From positions 62,001-126,000 of the forward strand of contig JAEPON010000004.1 in assembly GCA_017642895.1 (NCBI GenBank): 64,000 bases of DNA, read 5' to 3'. Below, piece by piece: positions 54,528-63,384 of this stretch. Made by a program: the position numbers and the translations under genes. This stretch comes from Roseitalea sp. (GTDB taxonomy: Bacteria > Pseudomonadota > Alphaproteobacteria > Rhizobiales > Rhizobiaceae). The first letter of the stretch is position 1; each line of letters starts with the position of its first letter. The notes below the pieces were generated by a model. The model worked only from the letters and a program-made list of their open reading frames with translations, had not been told where the DNA came from and did not search any database.

Positions 54528-56018
54528 TCAGCCCAGAAGCCGGTCCCGAAAGTCCGCGAACCGCGCGCGGGGTTCGCTCCAGATGTTGGCGGCGTCCGCT
54601 GAGGGGCTGTATCGGGTGCCGCCGGCGGCAACCGCCCGGGAGGCGGCCGAAACCGTCTCGAAGCGGCCGAGCGCGGTGGCGGCCAGCAGCGCTGCGCCCC
54701 TCGCGCCGAATTCGGTGCCAACGGGCACGGCGATGGTCCGCCCGGTCACATCGGCGATCATGTGGCACCACAGGGCGCTGCGGCTGCCCCCGCCGGTCAG
54801 CGTCACCGGCGTTTCCGGCGCGATGGCCAGAAGATCGATCAGGTCGGCAAGCGCGAAGGCGACGCCCTCATAAACCGAACGGATCATGTCGGCCGGGTTG
54901 TGGCCGGAATGCAGGCCGCAAAACTGGGCGCGGGCGTTCGGGTCGGCGACAGGAGCGATGATGCCGCTCTGGCTGAGATAGGGCAGGTAGGTCACGCCAT
55001 TTGCGCCGGGCGCCACGCTTTCAGCCATCTCGGTCACCCTGGCGAAGAGATCCGGGTCGCCGGCAAGGTCCGGCGCGACCAGCCTGGTTGCCCAGTCCAG
55101 ATTGAGCGTTCCCGCCACATTGACCATGGCGCGGTACCAGTGTCGCTCGGGCAGGGAGAACAGAAGCCCCAGGTCGGGCGGCGTGAAGACGGGTTCATCG
55201 TGGCAGACGCCGACCATGCAGGTGGTGCCCAGGATCGCGGTCGCCGCTTCCGCCTTCAGCCCGCCAGCGCCGATCACATTCGCGATCACGTCGCCGGCAC
55301 CGGCAACCACCGGAACGCCGGCGGCCAGCCCCGTGCGCGCCGCCGCGTCCTTTGTCAGATGCCCCGCAATGTCCTGCGAGGCCGACACGTCGGGCAGCAG
55401 CGGGTCGAGATCGCCGATGCCGAACAGTGCCATCAATTCGGCGCTGCGGCCTTGTGTACGGGCGTCGCCCGGCAGGACGGCGGCTTCCGAGCGGTCCGCG
55501 GCAAACGTGCCGGTCAGATGATGGCGCAGAAAATCCTTGTAGGTCAGCACATGGGCCGCGCGGGCCAGTGTTTCGGGCGCATTGCGCCTGAACCATGCAA
55601 GCAGGGGCAGGGTGCAGCCCTGCTGCAGGACCGAGCCGGAGATCGCGAAAATGTCCGACATGAGCGATGGCCGGCCGGCGATCATCGCATCGAGCAGGGT
55701 CTGGCTGCGGCTGTCCTCCCAATTGATGCCCGGCCTGATGGCCCGGCCATCGGCATCCACAAACCAGGCGCCCACCATGGCGCCCGAAATGCCGATCGCG
55801 GCGATCGCCTCGGGTCTGCCGGTCGCGCTGGCTGCTTCGGCGATCACCGCGTCAAGGGCGGCAAGACAGGCGTCAGGATCAGCTTCGACCCAGCCGGGCC
55901 AGGGCCGGTTGAGCGGCGTGCGGCGGCTGGCAATGGCGTGCTGCCGACCTTCTGCGTCGAAGACTGCGGCCTTCAGGACCGACGAGCCGGCATCGATGCC
56001 CAAATACAGATCGGCCAT
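54528..56018 (-). CDS. FGGY-family carbohydrate kinase
   Basis: 496 residues. N-terminal LGIDAGSSVLKAAVFD, AIGISGAMVGAWFVD, RPGINWEDSRS, the central GAGDVIANVIGAGG and ILGTTC, and the C-terminal ATP site TLTGGGSRSALWCHMIADVTG are all FGGY features. The length is normal for xylulokinase-like kinases. The substrate (xylulose, erythritol, other pentuloses or polyols) is not decided. It lies 77 bases downstream of the bicupin gene, so it probably belongs to that - strand group. Confidence 0.88.
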   Translation of the reverse strand: MADLYLGIDAGSSVLKAAVFDAEGRQHAIASRRTPLNRPWPGWVEADPDACLAALDAVIAEAASATGRPEAIAAIGISGAMVGAWFVDADGRAIRPGINWEDSRSQTLLDAMIAGRPSLMSDIFAISGSVLQQGCTLPLLAWFRRNAPETLARAAHVLTYKDFLRHHLTGTFAADRSEAAVLPGDARTQGRSAELMALFGIGDLDPLLPDVSASQDIAGHLTKDAAARTGLAAGVPVVAGAGDVIANVIGAGGLKAEAATAILGTTCMVGVCHDEPVFTPPDLGLLFSLPERHWYRAMVNVAGTLNLDWATRLVAPDLAGDPDLFARVTEMAESVAPGANGVTYLPYLSQSGIIAPVADPNARAQFCGLHSGHNPADMIRSVYEGVAFALADLIDLLAIAPETPVTLTGGGSRSALWCHMIADVTGRTIAVPVGTEFGARGAALLAATALGRFETVSAASRAVAAGGTRYSPSADAANIWSEPRARFADFRDRLLG

Positions 56019-56095
56019 GGAACCTCCCGCTGGCGCACTGCTCAAACGGGCGGCTCCATAGCCTTTTTGCATGCCGCTTGGGAAGGCGGCCCGGC

Positions 56096-57061
56096 TCAGT
56101 GCGCGCCGGTGGGCCCGGCCGTATCGTCCGTGTTGCGGATGCGGTAGAGGCTGGCTTCGCCGGTCATCGCTGGCGCGAGCGCGCGGGCCGAACCGGGCGG
56201 GACCGCGCAGGTGTCGCCGGGATTGAGCACGGTCGAAACGCCGTCGACGGTCAGCGTCCAGTGGCCGCGCACCGGCATCAGCACCTCGTGCCGGTCGGTG
56301 GTCGCGGCATCCCCGGCGATCGAGCCGCGCGTGATGAAATCCACCTCGAAGCCCGGCCGGTCCTTGAGCATGGCGTCCGGTCCGATCACCTTGGCCGGCG
56401 CGCCCGACGCCAGCGCCATCAGGTCCCAATAGCGGGCGACGAAACCGGGAATGACATCGGCGGCGGAAGGCTCGGGATAGGCTTTCAGTTCCTCGTCGGT
56501 CAGAAGCGGCATCGGCGCGACGCCGTCGGGCAGGGCACCGCCCTTCTTGGTATCGTAGAGCCGCCCGGTTTCGGCGAGCACGAGCCCGTGGTCGCGCGCA
56601 TCCTCGATCACCTGCGGCGCCCAGATCACGCCGCCGCCGGCATCGTCACCACCCAGGATCGCCATGATCATCCCGTAATCGGTGCCGATGTTCTCGAACC
56701 CGCGAAAGATGCCGGTGGGAATGTTGAAGATGTCGCCTTCCTCGAGCACGACTTCGCCGGCGTTGCCCCAGCGGCCCCAGAAGAAGCGCCACCGCCCTTT
56801 GAGCACGAAGAAGACCTCGGCCGTGCGGTGCGAATGCAGCGAGTTGCGGCATTTGGGCGGCTGGCCCGCCGCGCCGATGTTGAAACCCGGCGTATCCTTG
56901 ATGTGCACGTGCTGGTCCGGGCTTTCCGAGACGCCGCCGCCGATGATGGTGAAATTCTCCTTCTGGTCGGAGCCCGGCGTGTGGGCGTCGATGAAGGCGG
57001 TCTTGCACGGCACCAGATCGCCGTAACGGACGATGCGGGCGTCGAGCTCTTGCGGGGTCAT
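56096..57061 (-). CDS. Bicupin protein
   Basis: 321 residues with two cupin barrels. The first has HSHRTAEVFFVLKGRWRFFWG and EGDIFNIPTGIFRGFEN (His, His, Glu metal set); the second has DRHEVLMPVRGHWTLTVDG and NPGDTCAVPPGSARAL, where the metal ligands are incomplete. It overlaps the lacI stop by ATGA. Bicupins include ring-cleaving dioxygenases and sugar-acid isomerases; no substrate can be named. Confidence 0.78.
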   Translation of the reverse strand: MTPQELDARIVRYGDLVPCKTAFIDAHTPGSDQKENFTIIGGGVSESPDQHVHIKDTPGFNIGAAGQPPKCRNSLHSHRTAEVFFVLKGRWRFFWGRWGNAGEVVLEEGDIFNIPTGIFRGFENIGTDYGMIMAILGGDDAGGGVIWAPQVIEDARDHGLVLAETGRLYDTKKGGALPDGVAPMPLLTDEELKAYPEPSAADVIPGFVARYWDLMALASGAPAKVIGPDAMLKDRPGFEVDFITRGSIAGDAATTDRHEVLMPVRGHWTLTVDGVSTVLNPGDTCAVPPGSARALAPAMTGEASLYRIRNTDDTAGPTGAH

Positions 57062-58170
57062 TTGGGTCTCCTTGAGGTGGGTGTGGCCGCTTTTTGTCGT
57101 GGGTTGTCTGGTTTGTGGCTGCGTTTCCAGCCCGGCGGGATGCGGGCGCTGCTGCGCACGATCAGTTCGCTGTCGATCTCGATGCGGTTGCGGTCGGGTG
57201 CCTGGCCGGCAATCAGGTCGATCAGAAGCGTTGAAGCGCTCTCGGCCATGCGCCGGGCAGGCTGGCGCAGCGTCGTCAGGTCGAAGCTCGGCCAGGACGC
57301 CATGGCGACATCGTCGTAGCCGACGACCGAGACATCGCCGGGCACGTTCAGCTTCAGGCCATAACGCAGCGTCTCGATCACGGCGAAGGCCATGTGATCG
57401 TTGCCGGCGAAGATCGCATCGGGCCGAAAGGAGCCCTTGAACAATTCGCGGGTGGCGGCGGCGGCGATGTCGCGGCTGTAGTGGCTGTCGATCGTGTCGA
57501 GCGGTTCGAGCCCGTTGTCGGCCAGTCCGGCCAGGAAGCCGGCCTGCCGGTCGCGACCGTTCAGCGATTTCTGCCAGCCCGAAACATGGGCGATGCGGGT
57601 GTGCCCGCCCGCGGCGAGGAAATGTGCGGCGCGCCGGCCGCCGTCGAAATTGGCCGAGGTGACGGTTGCGAGCGACAGATCCTCCTGACCCCGGTTGAAC
57701 AGGACGAAGGGGATCTTGGCGTCACGCAGGCGGCCGGTCAGCGCGTTCGACATGGAGACCGAAGCGAGGATGATCCCGTCGACCTGATGGTCGACCATGT
57801 CGTCGACGACGCCGTCCACCTCTTCGGCAAGATTGGAGGCGATCCGCACCATGATGTGGTAGCCACGCGCTTCCAGCGCCGTCGACAGATGCGCGATGGC
57901 CTCCGCGTAGAAAGGGTTGTCGAGATAGGCGAGGACGAGGCCGATGGTCCGCGACCGCCCAGTGATCAGCGAGCGGGCAAGGCGGTTGGGCCGGTAGCCC
58001 AGTTCATCGGCCGCCCGGCGAACGCGCTTTGCGAGATCGGGCGAGACCTTCGGGTCGGACGAGAAGACGCGGCTGACCGTCGGCTGGCTGACGCCGGCGC
58101 GGGCGGCGACATCATGCGATGTCACCCTGCCGGGCGCGCTCCTGGGCGGATCGGACCTGTCAGAGGTCAT
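57058..58170 (-). CDS. LacI-family transcriptional regulator
   Basis: 370 residues. HTH VTSHDVAARAGVSQPTVSRVF, hinge YRPNRLARSLITGRSRTIG, then the effector domain (AIFAGNDHMAFAVIETLRYGL; VVGYDDVAMASWPSFDLTTLRQP). A basic C-terminal tail follows. It lies 6 bases after the HpsN-like gene and overlaps the bicupin. The perfect palindrome at 59530-59547 is its likely operator. Confidence 0.92.
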   Translation of the reverse strand: MTSDRSDPPRSAPGRVTSHDVAARAGVSQPTVSRVFSSDPKVSPDLAKRVRRAADELGYRPNRLARSLITGRSRTIGLVLAYLDNPFYAEAIAHLSTALEARGYHIMVRIASNLAEEVDGVVDDMVDHQVDGIILASVSMSNALTGRLRDAKIPFVLFNRGQEDLSLATVTSANFDGGRRAAHFLAAGGHTRIAHVSGWQKSLNGRDRQAGFLAGLADNGLEPLDTIDSHYSRDIAAAATRELFKGSFRPDAIFAGNDHMAFAVIETLRYGLKLNVPGDVSVVGYDDVAMASWPSFDLTTLRQPARRMAESASTLLIDLIAGQAPDRNRIEIDSELIVRSSARIPPGWKRSHKPDNPRQKAATPTSRRPK

Positions 58171-58176
58171 CGCCTG

Positions 58177-59508
58177 TCACTCGGCGGCCAGCTTGGGCTC
58201 GGCGGCGGCGCCATAGGCCACGTTGCGGCCGCCATAGCGGCGTACGCGCACATTGGCCTGTTCGGCATGGCCCACAAAGCCTTCCAGCATGCACAGGCGC
58301 GAGCAATATTCGCCGACCATCGCCGCGGCCTCGTCTGTCAGGACCTTCTGGTATGAATGGGTCTTGAGGAACTTGCCGACCCAGAGCCCGCCGGTGTAGC
58401 GGCCAGCCTTCCGGGTGGGCAGCGTGTGGTTGGTGCCGATCACCTTGTCGCCGTTGGCGACGTTGGTGCGTGCGCCAAGAAACAGCGCGCCATAGCAGGT
58501 CATATGCTCGAGGAACCAGTCGTCGCGATCGGTCATCACCTGCACATGCTCGGAGGCGATGTCGTCGGCGACGGCAAGCATCTCGTCATAGGTCTCGCAG
58601 ACGATCACCTCACCATAATCCTCCCAGCTTTTCGAGGCCGTGTCGGCTGTTGGCAGGATCGTCAGGAGCCGCTCGATTTCGGCGAGCGTGTCGCGGGCCA
58701 GCTTCTCGGAGTTGGTGACGAGAACGGCGGGCGAATTGTAGCCGTGTTCGGCCTGGCCGAGCAGGTCGGTGGCGCACAGTTCGGCGTCGGCGCCATGCTC
58801 GTCGGCGATCACCATGGTTTCGGTAGGGCCGGCGAAAAGATCGATGCCGACCCGGCCGAAAAGCTGCCGCTTGGCTTCGGCGACGAACGCGTTGCCCGGG
58901 CCGACCAGCATGTGCACAGGGTCGATGGTCTCGGTGCCGATGGCCATGGCGCCGACGGCCTGGATGCCGCCCAGGACGAAAATCTCGTGCGCGCCGCCCA
59001 GATGCATGGCGGCGATCACAGCCGGGTTTGGTTCGCCCTTGAACGGCGGGGTGGCGGCGATGATGCGGGGCACGCCGGCGACAGACGCGGTGGCCACCGA
59101 CATGTGCGCCGAGGCGACCATCGGGAACTTGCCGCCCGGCACGTAACAGCCGACGGACTGGACCGGAATGTTCTTGTGCCCGAGGATGACCCCGGGCAGC
59201 GTTTCCACCTCGATGTCGAGCATCGAATCGCGCTGGGCCTGGGCGAAATTGCGCACCTGCTCCTGCGCGAACCGGATGTCTTCCATGTCGCGGGGCGACA
59301 CCCGTGCCATCAGCGCTTCGATCTCGCTTTCGGTGAGCCGGAACGCGCGCGGCGCATAATTGTCGAACTTTTCCGACAACTCGCGCACAGCGGCATCGCC
59401 CCGTGCCTCGATGTCAGCCAGCGTCTGCTCGACGATGGCGCGCACCTTGGCATCGTCTTCGGCGCGTTCGGTTTCCGGCTTGGCGGTCTTCAGATGACGG
59501 ATCGACAT
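58177..59508 (-). CDS. Histidinol-dehydrogenase-family enzyme, HpsN-like (sulfopropanediol dehydrogenase type)
   Basis: 443-residue NAD-dependent alcohol-to-acid dehydrogenase. [85 protein letters not shown] and the catalytic EH in ASEHVQVM are present. The details resemble HpsN, which oxidises 2,3-dihydroxypropane-1-sulfonate, more than biosynthetic HisD. With no his genes, and a LacI, bicupin and TRAP transporter alongside, a catabolic role is likely. ATG at 59508 follows GAGGAG. Confidence 0.8.
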   Translation of the reverse strand: MSIRHLKTAKPETERAEDDAKVRAIVEQTLADIEARGDAAVRELSEKFDNYAPRAFRLTESEIEALMARVSPRDMEDIRFAQEQVRNFAQAQRDSMLDIEVETLPGVILGHKNIPVQSVGCYVPGGKFPMVASAHMSVATASVAGVPRIIAATPPFKGEPNPAVIAAMHLGGAHEIFVLGGIQAVGAMAIGTETIDPVHMLVGPGNAFVAEAKRQLFGRVGIDLFAGPTETMVIADEHGADAELCATDLLGQAEHGYNSPAVLVTNSEKLARDTLAEIERLLTILPTADTASKSWEDYGEVIVCETYDEMLAVADDIASEHVQVMTDRDDWFLEHMTCYGALFLGARTNVANGDKVIGTNHTLPTRKAGRYTGGLWVGKFLKTHSYQKVLTDEAAAMVGEYCSRLCMLEGFVGHAEQANVRVRRYGGRNVAYGAAAEPKLAAE

Positions 59509-59529
59509 GGCAATCACTCCTCGTTGGTC

Positions 59530-59559
59530 TGAGAATACGTATTCTCATGGAATTTTCAA
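59530..59559 (-). promoter_or_regulatory. LacI operator overlapping the promoter of the HpsN-like operon
   Basis: Perfect 18-base palindrome TGAGAATACGTATTCTCA at 59530-59547. On the - strand TTGAAA (59554-59559), 16 bases, then TATTCT (59532-59537) form a promoter, so the operator covers the spacer and -10 box. It is 22 bases from the dehydrogenase start. Confidence 0.78.
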
Positions 59560-59630
59560 GCCGTTTCCGTCGATCGTTTCGGCGATTTGTGAAACAGCGG
59601 GCCGCCCGCAGCCTCTGAAGTTCAAAAGCG

Positions 59631-59662
59631 GTTGTCCGAACCGGGAAACCGGTCCGGACAAC
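59631..59662 (-). terminator. Terminator of the TRAP permease gene
   Basis: Stem GTTGTCCG-A-ACCGG / CCGGT-C-CGGACAAC with one mismatch and a GAAA loop. On the - strand it is followed by CGCTTTTG. It separates the TRAP gene from the HpsN-like operon. Confidence 0.72.
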
Positions 59663-59687
59663 GTGCCGGCCAGCGATCCGATTGCGC

Positions 59688-61934
59688 TCAGTCGGCGCCG
59701 CGCACGCGGATCGACAAGCCTTCCTTCGGCTTGATGACGCGCTGGACGAAGAAGACCAGAACGGCCATGCCGACGCCGATGATATCGGTCATCACCGAGC
59801 CCTCGATCAGCACCAGGGCGGTTCCGATCAGCGCGGCACGCAGGAACCAGACCGTCTTCTTGCCGAAAAACCAGCCTTGGACGCCCGATGCCAGCAGGAA
59901 CACGCCCAGCATTGCGGTCAGGAAGGCGCGGATGATCTCCAGCGTGTGTGCTTCCATCAGGAGCGCGGAATTGTAGAAGAACATGAACGGCACCACGAAG
60001 GCGGCGATACCGATCTTGAACGAGGTGACCGAGGTTTCCATCGGGTTGGCACCCGAAACGCCTGCCGCCGCATAGGACGCCAGCGCCACCGGCGGCGTGA
60101 TTGCCGAGACGACCGCGAAGTAGAAGACGAAGAAATGGGCGACGAGCGGCTGGATGCCCAGTTCGACGAGACCGGGCGCGACCACCGACGCGGCAACCGC
60201 GTAGGCGGCCGTCGTCGGCATGCCCATGCCCAGAAGGATCGCGATGCACATGGCAAACACCAGCGCCAGCAATTGCGAGGCTTCGGCAAGGCCGAGCAGC
60301 AGGTTGGAAAAGCGCGCGCCGACGCCGGTCAGCGATATGACGCCGACAATGATGCCCGCGCAGGCGCACACGGCGATGATCTGGATCGACATGACGCCGG
60401 CGATGTTGAACGCCTTGACGATGGAGCGCAGGCCCATCCGGTAGGGCGTGAACCAGCTGACGACGGCAGCGGCGGCGGTGGCCAGCGTGCCGGCGCGGAT
60501 GACGGAATAGCCCTGGAACAGCGCGTAGATTAGGATGATGATCGGGATGAACAGGAAGACGCGCCGCGCCATGTCGCGGAACTTGGGCAGTTCGTCCTCG
60601 CGCATGCCGCGCATGCCCAGTTTCGCCGCTTCGAAATCGACCATGAAATAGATCGAGACGAAGTAGAGAACTGCCGGAATGAGCGCGGCCACGGCGATCT
60701 CGGTGTAGGGAATGCCGGTGATCTCGGCCATGATGAAGGCACCGGCGCCCATGATGGGCGGCATGATCTGCCCGCCCGTCGAGGCCGCCGCCTCGATCGC
60801 GCCGGCCGTCTTCTTGTGATAACCGACCTTCTTCATCAGCGGGATGGTCAGCGAACCCGTGGCGACGACATTGCCGGCGCTGGTGCCGTTGATCATGCCC
60901 ATCAGGCCCGACGCGAAGATGGCCACCTTGGCCGGCCCGCCGCGTGCGCGGCCGGCGGCGGCAAAGGCGAAGTTGACGAAATAGTCGCCGACCTTGGACG
61001 CCTGAAGGAAGGCGGCGAAGATGATGAACAGGATGATGTAGGTGGACGAGACCGCCGTCGTCGGCCCCAAAATGCCGGCGTCGGTGTAGACTTGGCTGAA
61101 GAAACGCTGCCAGGAAATGGCCGGCGAATTCAGGAAGCCCGGCAAGTGCTGGCCGGTGAAGACATAGACCAGGAAGACAAGCGAGATCACCACCAGAGCC
61201 ATGCCGGCGACGCGGCGCGTCAGCTCCATGATCAACAGCGCGCCGGCGACAGCGGCTATCGAAATGCCGATCGGTGCGAAGGGCGTGCCGGTCGAATTGC
61301 GCATCAGCGTGCCGTAAATGGTGATCAGATAGGCGGCGACGGCCACGCCGCAGACTGCGAGCACCAGATCGAGCGGGTTGATGGCACCGCGCGGGCGCTT
61401 GTCGAACCAGGAAAGCGCGATGGCGCCGACGGTGGCGACCATCAACGGCGCGCCGAACATCCAGGTCTCGTTGAATCGGATGCGTTCATCGATGCCGTTC
61501 CACATCACGCCGCCCGATATCTCCACCGAAAACGACAGCGCCATGCCGAGTGCGAACAGCGCCGGCAGCATCAGCACCATCGCCGCGCCGGTGAAGAGCG
61601 CGCCGCCGCCCTGCCGGTCGTCGGGCGCAAAGCGGGTGCCGCTGAACAGAAGGAAGCCCAGCGCGAGCGCGCCGGCAATGTGGACAATGCGGAAATTCCA
61701 TGTCTCAAGCGGAAAGGTCGGCAGGAAGGGGATGACGATGGCGCCGCCCGTCAGCTCCGAAATCGACAGCCCGTTGAGCGCTGCCATGTGGAAGGCCGCA
61801 TAGACGGTCGCCACCAGGCTGATCAGCACATAGGTGCGGCCTTCATAAAGGCGCCGGTTGCTCTCTACCGGTTCCTCGTCGACCCCGTCGGCAATGACGG
61901 TGCCTTCGTCATGTTCGGTGGCTTGGCTCGTCAT
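59688..61934 (-). CDS. TRAP transporter fused permease (DctQ-DctM type)
   Basis: 748 residues of mostly hydrophobic sequence. The N-terminal third corresponds to the small Q subunit and the rest to the M subunit (SSTYIILFIIFAAFLQASKVGDYFVNFAFAAAG region; SGLMGMINGTSAGNVVATGS; AAASTGGQIMPPIMGAGAFIMAE; LGMGMPTTAAYAVAA). It is sodium- or proton-driven and works with a TAXI-type binding protein, whose gene lies at 63385. ATG at 61934 follows GGGAGGGGAA. Transported acids in this family include dicarboxylates and sulfonates; the substrate is open. Confidence 0.92.
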   Translation of the reverse strand: MTSQATEHDEGTVIADGVDEEPVESNRRLYEGRTYVLISLVATVYAAFHMAALNGLSISELTGGAIVIPFLPTFPLETWNFRIVHIAGALALGFLLFSGTRFAPDDRQGGGALFTGAAMVLMLPALFALGMALSFSVEISGGVMWNGIDERIRFNETWMFGAPLMVATVGAIALSWFDKRPRGAINPLDLVLAVCGVAVAAYLITIYGTLMRNSTGTPFAPIGISIAAVAGALLIMELTRRVAGMALVVISLVFLVYVFTGQHLPGFLNSPAISWQRFFSQVYTDAGILGPTTAVSSTYIILFIIFAAFLQASKVGDYFVNFAFAAAGRARGGPAKVAIFASGLMGMINGTSAGNVVATGSLTIPLMKKVGYHKKTAGAIEAAASTGGQIMPPIMGAGAFIMAEITGIPYTEIAVAALIPAVLYFVSIYFMVDFEAAKLGMRGMREDELPKFRDMARRVFLFIPIIILIYALFQGYSVIRAGTLATAAAAVVSWFTPYRMGLRSIVKAFNIAGVMSIQIIAVCACAGIIVGVISLTGVGARFSNLLLGLAEASQLLALVFAMCIAILLGMGMPTTAAYAVAASVVAPGLVELGIQPLVAHFFVFYFAVVSAITPPVALASYAAAGVSGANPMETSVTSFKIGIAAFVVPFMFFYNSALLMEAHTLEIIRAFLTAMLGVFLLASGVQGWFFGKKTVWFLRAALIGTALVLIEGSVMTDIIGVGMAVLVFFVQRVIKPKEGLSIRVRGAD

Positions 61935-62090
61935 GATGTTCCCCTCCCGCTGGCCGAACCCTGGCCGCGACATTTTCCCGTTCCTGATGTACTGCGGTCA
62001 AATTGACGGTGCACAAGGGCGAACGGGCTACCGGCGAATCCGGCGGTCCGCGCCATATTGAGCAACGCATTTTGGGGAAGGAGAGCGGTC

Positions 62091-63323
62091 ATGGTTCTCA
62101 GATTGACGATATCATTGATGGCATTTTTCGGCTTGGCGGCGGCGGCCGCGGCGCAGGAACAGATATGCGGCGGCATCGGCGCCGATGGCACCTGGGTGGG
62201 CGGTGAAGCCGAAACATCCGACATCGCAACCGCCGAGACGGCGTTCGATGCGTCCGGTGTCAGCGCGCGCGGCGAAAACATCGTGACGCTGTTCACCGTC
62301 AGTGAAACGGCCGAGGTGCGGGTCGAAGCGCATCCCACCGATGGCGGCGACACGGTGATCGAATTGTTCGGCGATGCGGGCACCCGCATTCTCACCGACG
62401 ATGACGGAGGCGAAGGGTCGGGTTCGCGTGGCGAAACCACATTGGCTCCGGGCACCTACTGCCTGGTGACGTCGAGTTATAGCGGCTCGGGCCAGACGGC
62501 CGACATTCGCGTCGGCCTGACCAGTCATGAGCCGATGAGTCCGGACAGCGATCCGGCCGTCAGCCAGGCGTGCGCGCCGGGTGGCGATGCCGCCGAACTG
62601 CACGAGGGACCGATCGATGAACTGTCGGGCGACGGCCTGACCGCGACGGCCCCGGTTCAACAGACGCCCGCCTACAGGTTCACCCTGTCCGAGCCGCTGG
62701 CAATGACGATCTATGCCGAAGGCACGCCGGCCGATCCGGTGTTGCTCCTGTTTGACGGCGAAGGCGCGCTTTTGGGCGAAAACGACGATGCGGACGGGCG
62801 CAATGCACGGCTCGATTTCCCGGCGGCGCTGCCGGCTGGCGATTATTGCATCGGCCTGCGCGCCCTTTCCGACGAAAGCGCGCCGGTGCGCGTCAGCCTT
62901 GTACCGCACAGCGTCGAGGCCGTGCTGTCGCGGCTTTATGCGACCGGCAAGGCCGCGCCGCCGCCCGGTAGCGATCATCCGGTCATGGCGCTTGGCCGCG
63001 CGGACGGTCGGCTGATCGAAGATGTCGTGCTCGGGGCGGACGCCGTGTGGTTGCGTTTCTCGGTTCCGGCCAGCGGCATGATGGTGATCGAGGCGGTGGC
63101 CTTGGGCGAGATCGACCCGGCCATCACCCTTTTTGACGAATTGGGCCGCACGATCATGCACAATGACGATGTGGGGCAGGGCAATACCGACAGCCTGATC
63201 GCCACGCGGGTCGCTCCTGGCGATTACATGCTGGCGGTCACGCGGATCGAAGACGGTACGGCAACGCCCGTGCGCCTTGCGATCGAACGGTTCGTGCCAG
63301 CCGGCAAAAGCATCGACCAATAA
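62091..63323 (+). CDS. Secreted protein with three PPC-like beta repeats
   Basis: 410 residues. Signal peptide about 1-22 (FFGLAAAAAAQ). Three repeats about 128 residues apart share D-x-x-I/L-x-L-F, then an acidic NDD/DDD turn, then A-P/A-G-x-Y: at 87-125, 215-254 and 342-381. This is the pattern of bacterial pre-peptidase C-terminal domains, found in secreted or surface proteins. No protease or other catalytic domain is present. GGGGAAGGAG precedes ATG 62091. It is on the opposite strand between the TRAP permease and TAXI binding-protein genes, with its own 5' region. Confidence 0.75.
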   Translation: MVLRLTISLMAFFGLAAAAAAQEQICGGIGADGTWVGGEAETSDIATAETAFDASGVSARGENIVTLFTVSETAEVRVEAHPTDGGDTVIELFGDAGTRILTDDDGGEGSGSRGETTLAPGTYCLVTSSYSGSGQTADIRVGLTSHEPMSPDSDPAVSQACAPGGDAAELHEGPIDELSGDGLTATAPVQQTPAYRFTLSEPLAMTIYAEGTPADPVLLLFDGEGALLGENDDADGRNARLDFPAALPAGDYCIGLRALSDESAPVRVSLVPHSVEAVLSRLYATGKAAPPPGSDHPVMALGRADGRLIEDVVLGADAVWLRFSVPASGMMVIEAVALGEIDPAITLFDELGRTIMHNDDVGQGNTDSLIATRVAPGDYMLAVTRIEDGTATPVRLAIERFVPAGKSIDQ

Positions 63324-63339
63324 GTCCGGCCAATACAAA

Positions 63340-63363
63340 CCGGGCCGCCCTCGGGCGGCCCGG
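63340..63363 (-). terminator. Terminator between the PPC-repeat gene and the TAXI gene
   Basis: Perfect 11-base inverted repeat CCGGGCCGCCC / GGGCGGCCCGG. The T-rich side (TTTGTATT) is on the - strand, so it chiefly ends the TAXI transcript. It probably serves both convergent genes. Confidence 0.75.
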
Positions 63364-63384
63364 CTCGCTGGTATGATGGGTGTG

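Noticed and set aside
58177..59508. Biosynthetic histidinol dehydrogenase hisD
   Set aside because: No other his genes are nearby; the context is catabolic, and motif details are closer to HpsN-type dehydrogenases.
61997..62007. GTCAAATTGAC palindrome between the TRAP permease and the PPC-repeat gene
   Set aside because: Only 11 bases long, no second copy seen nearby and no obvious cognate regulator; it may be chance.
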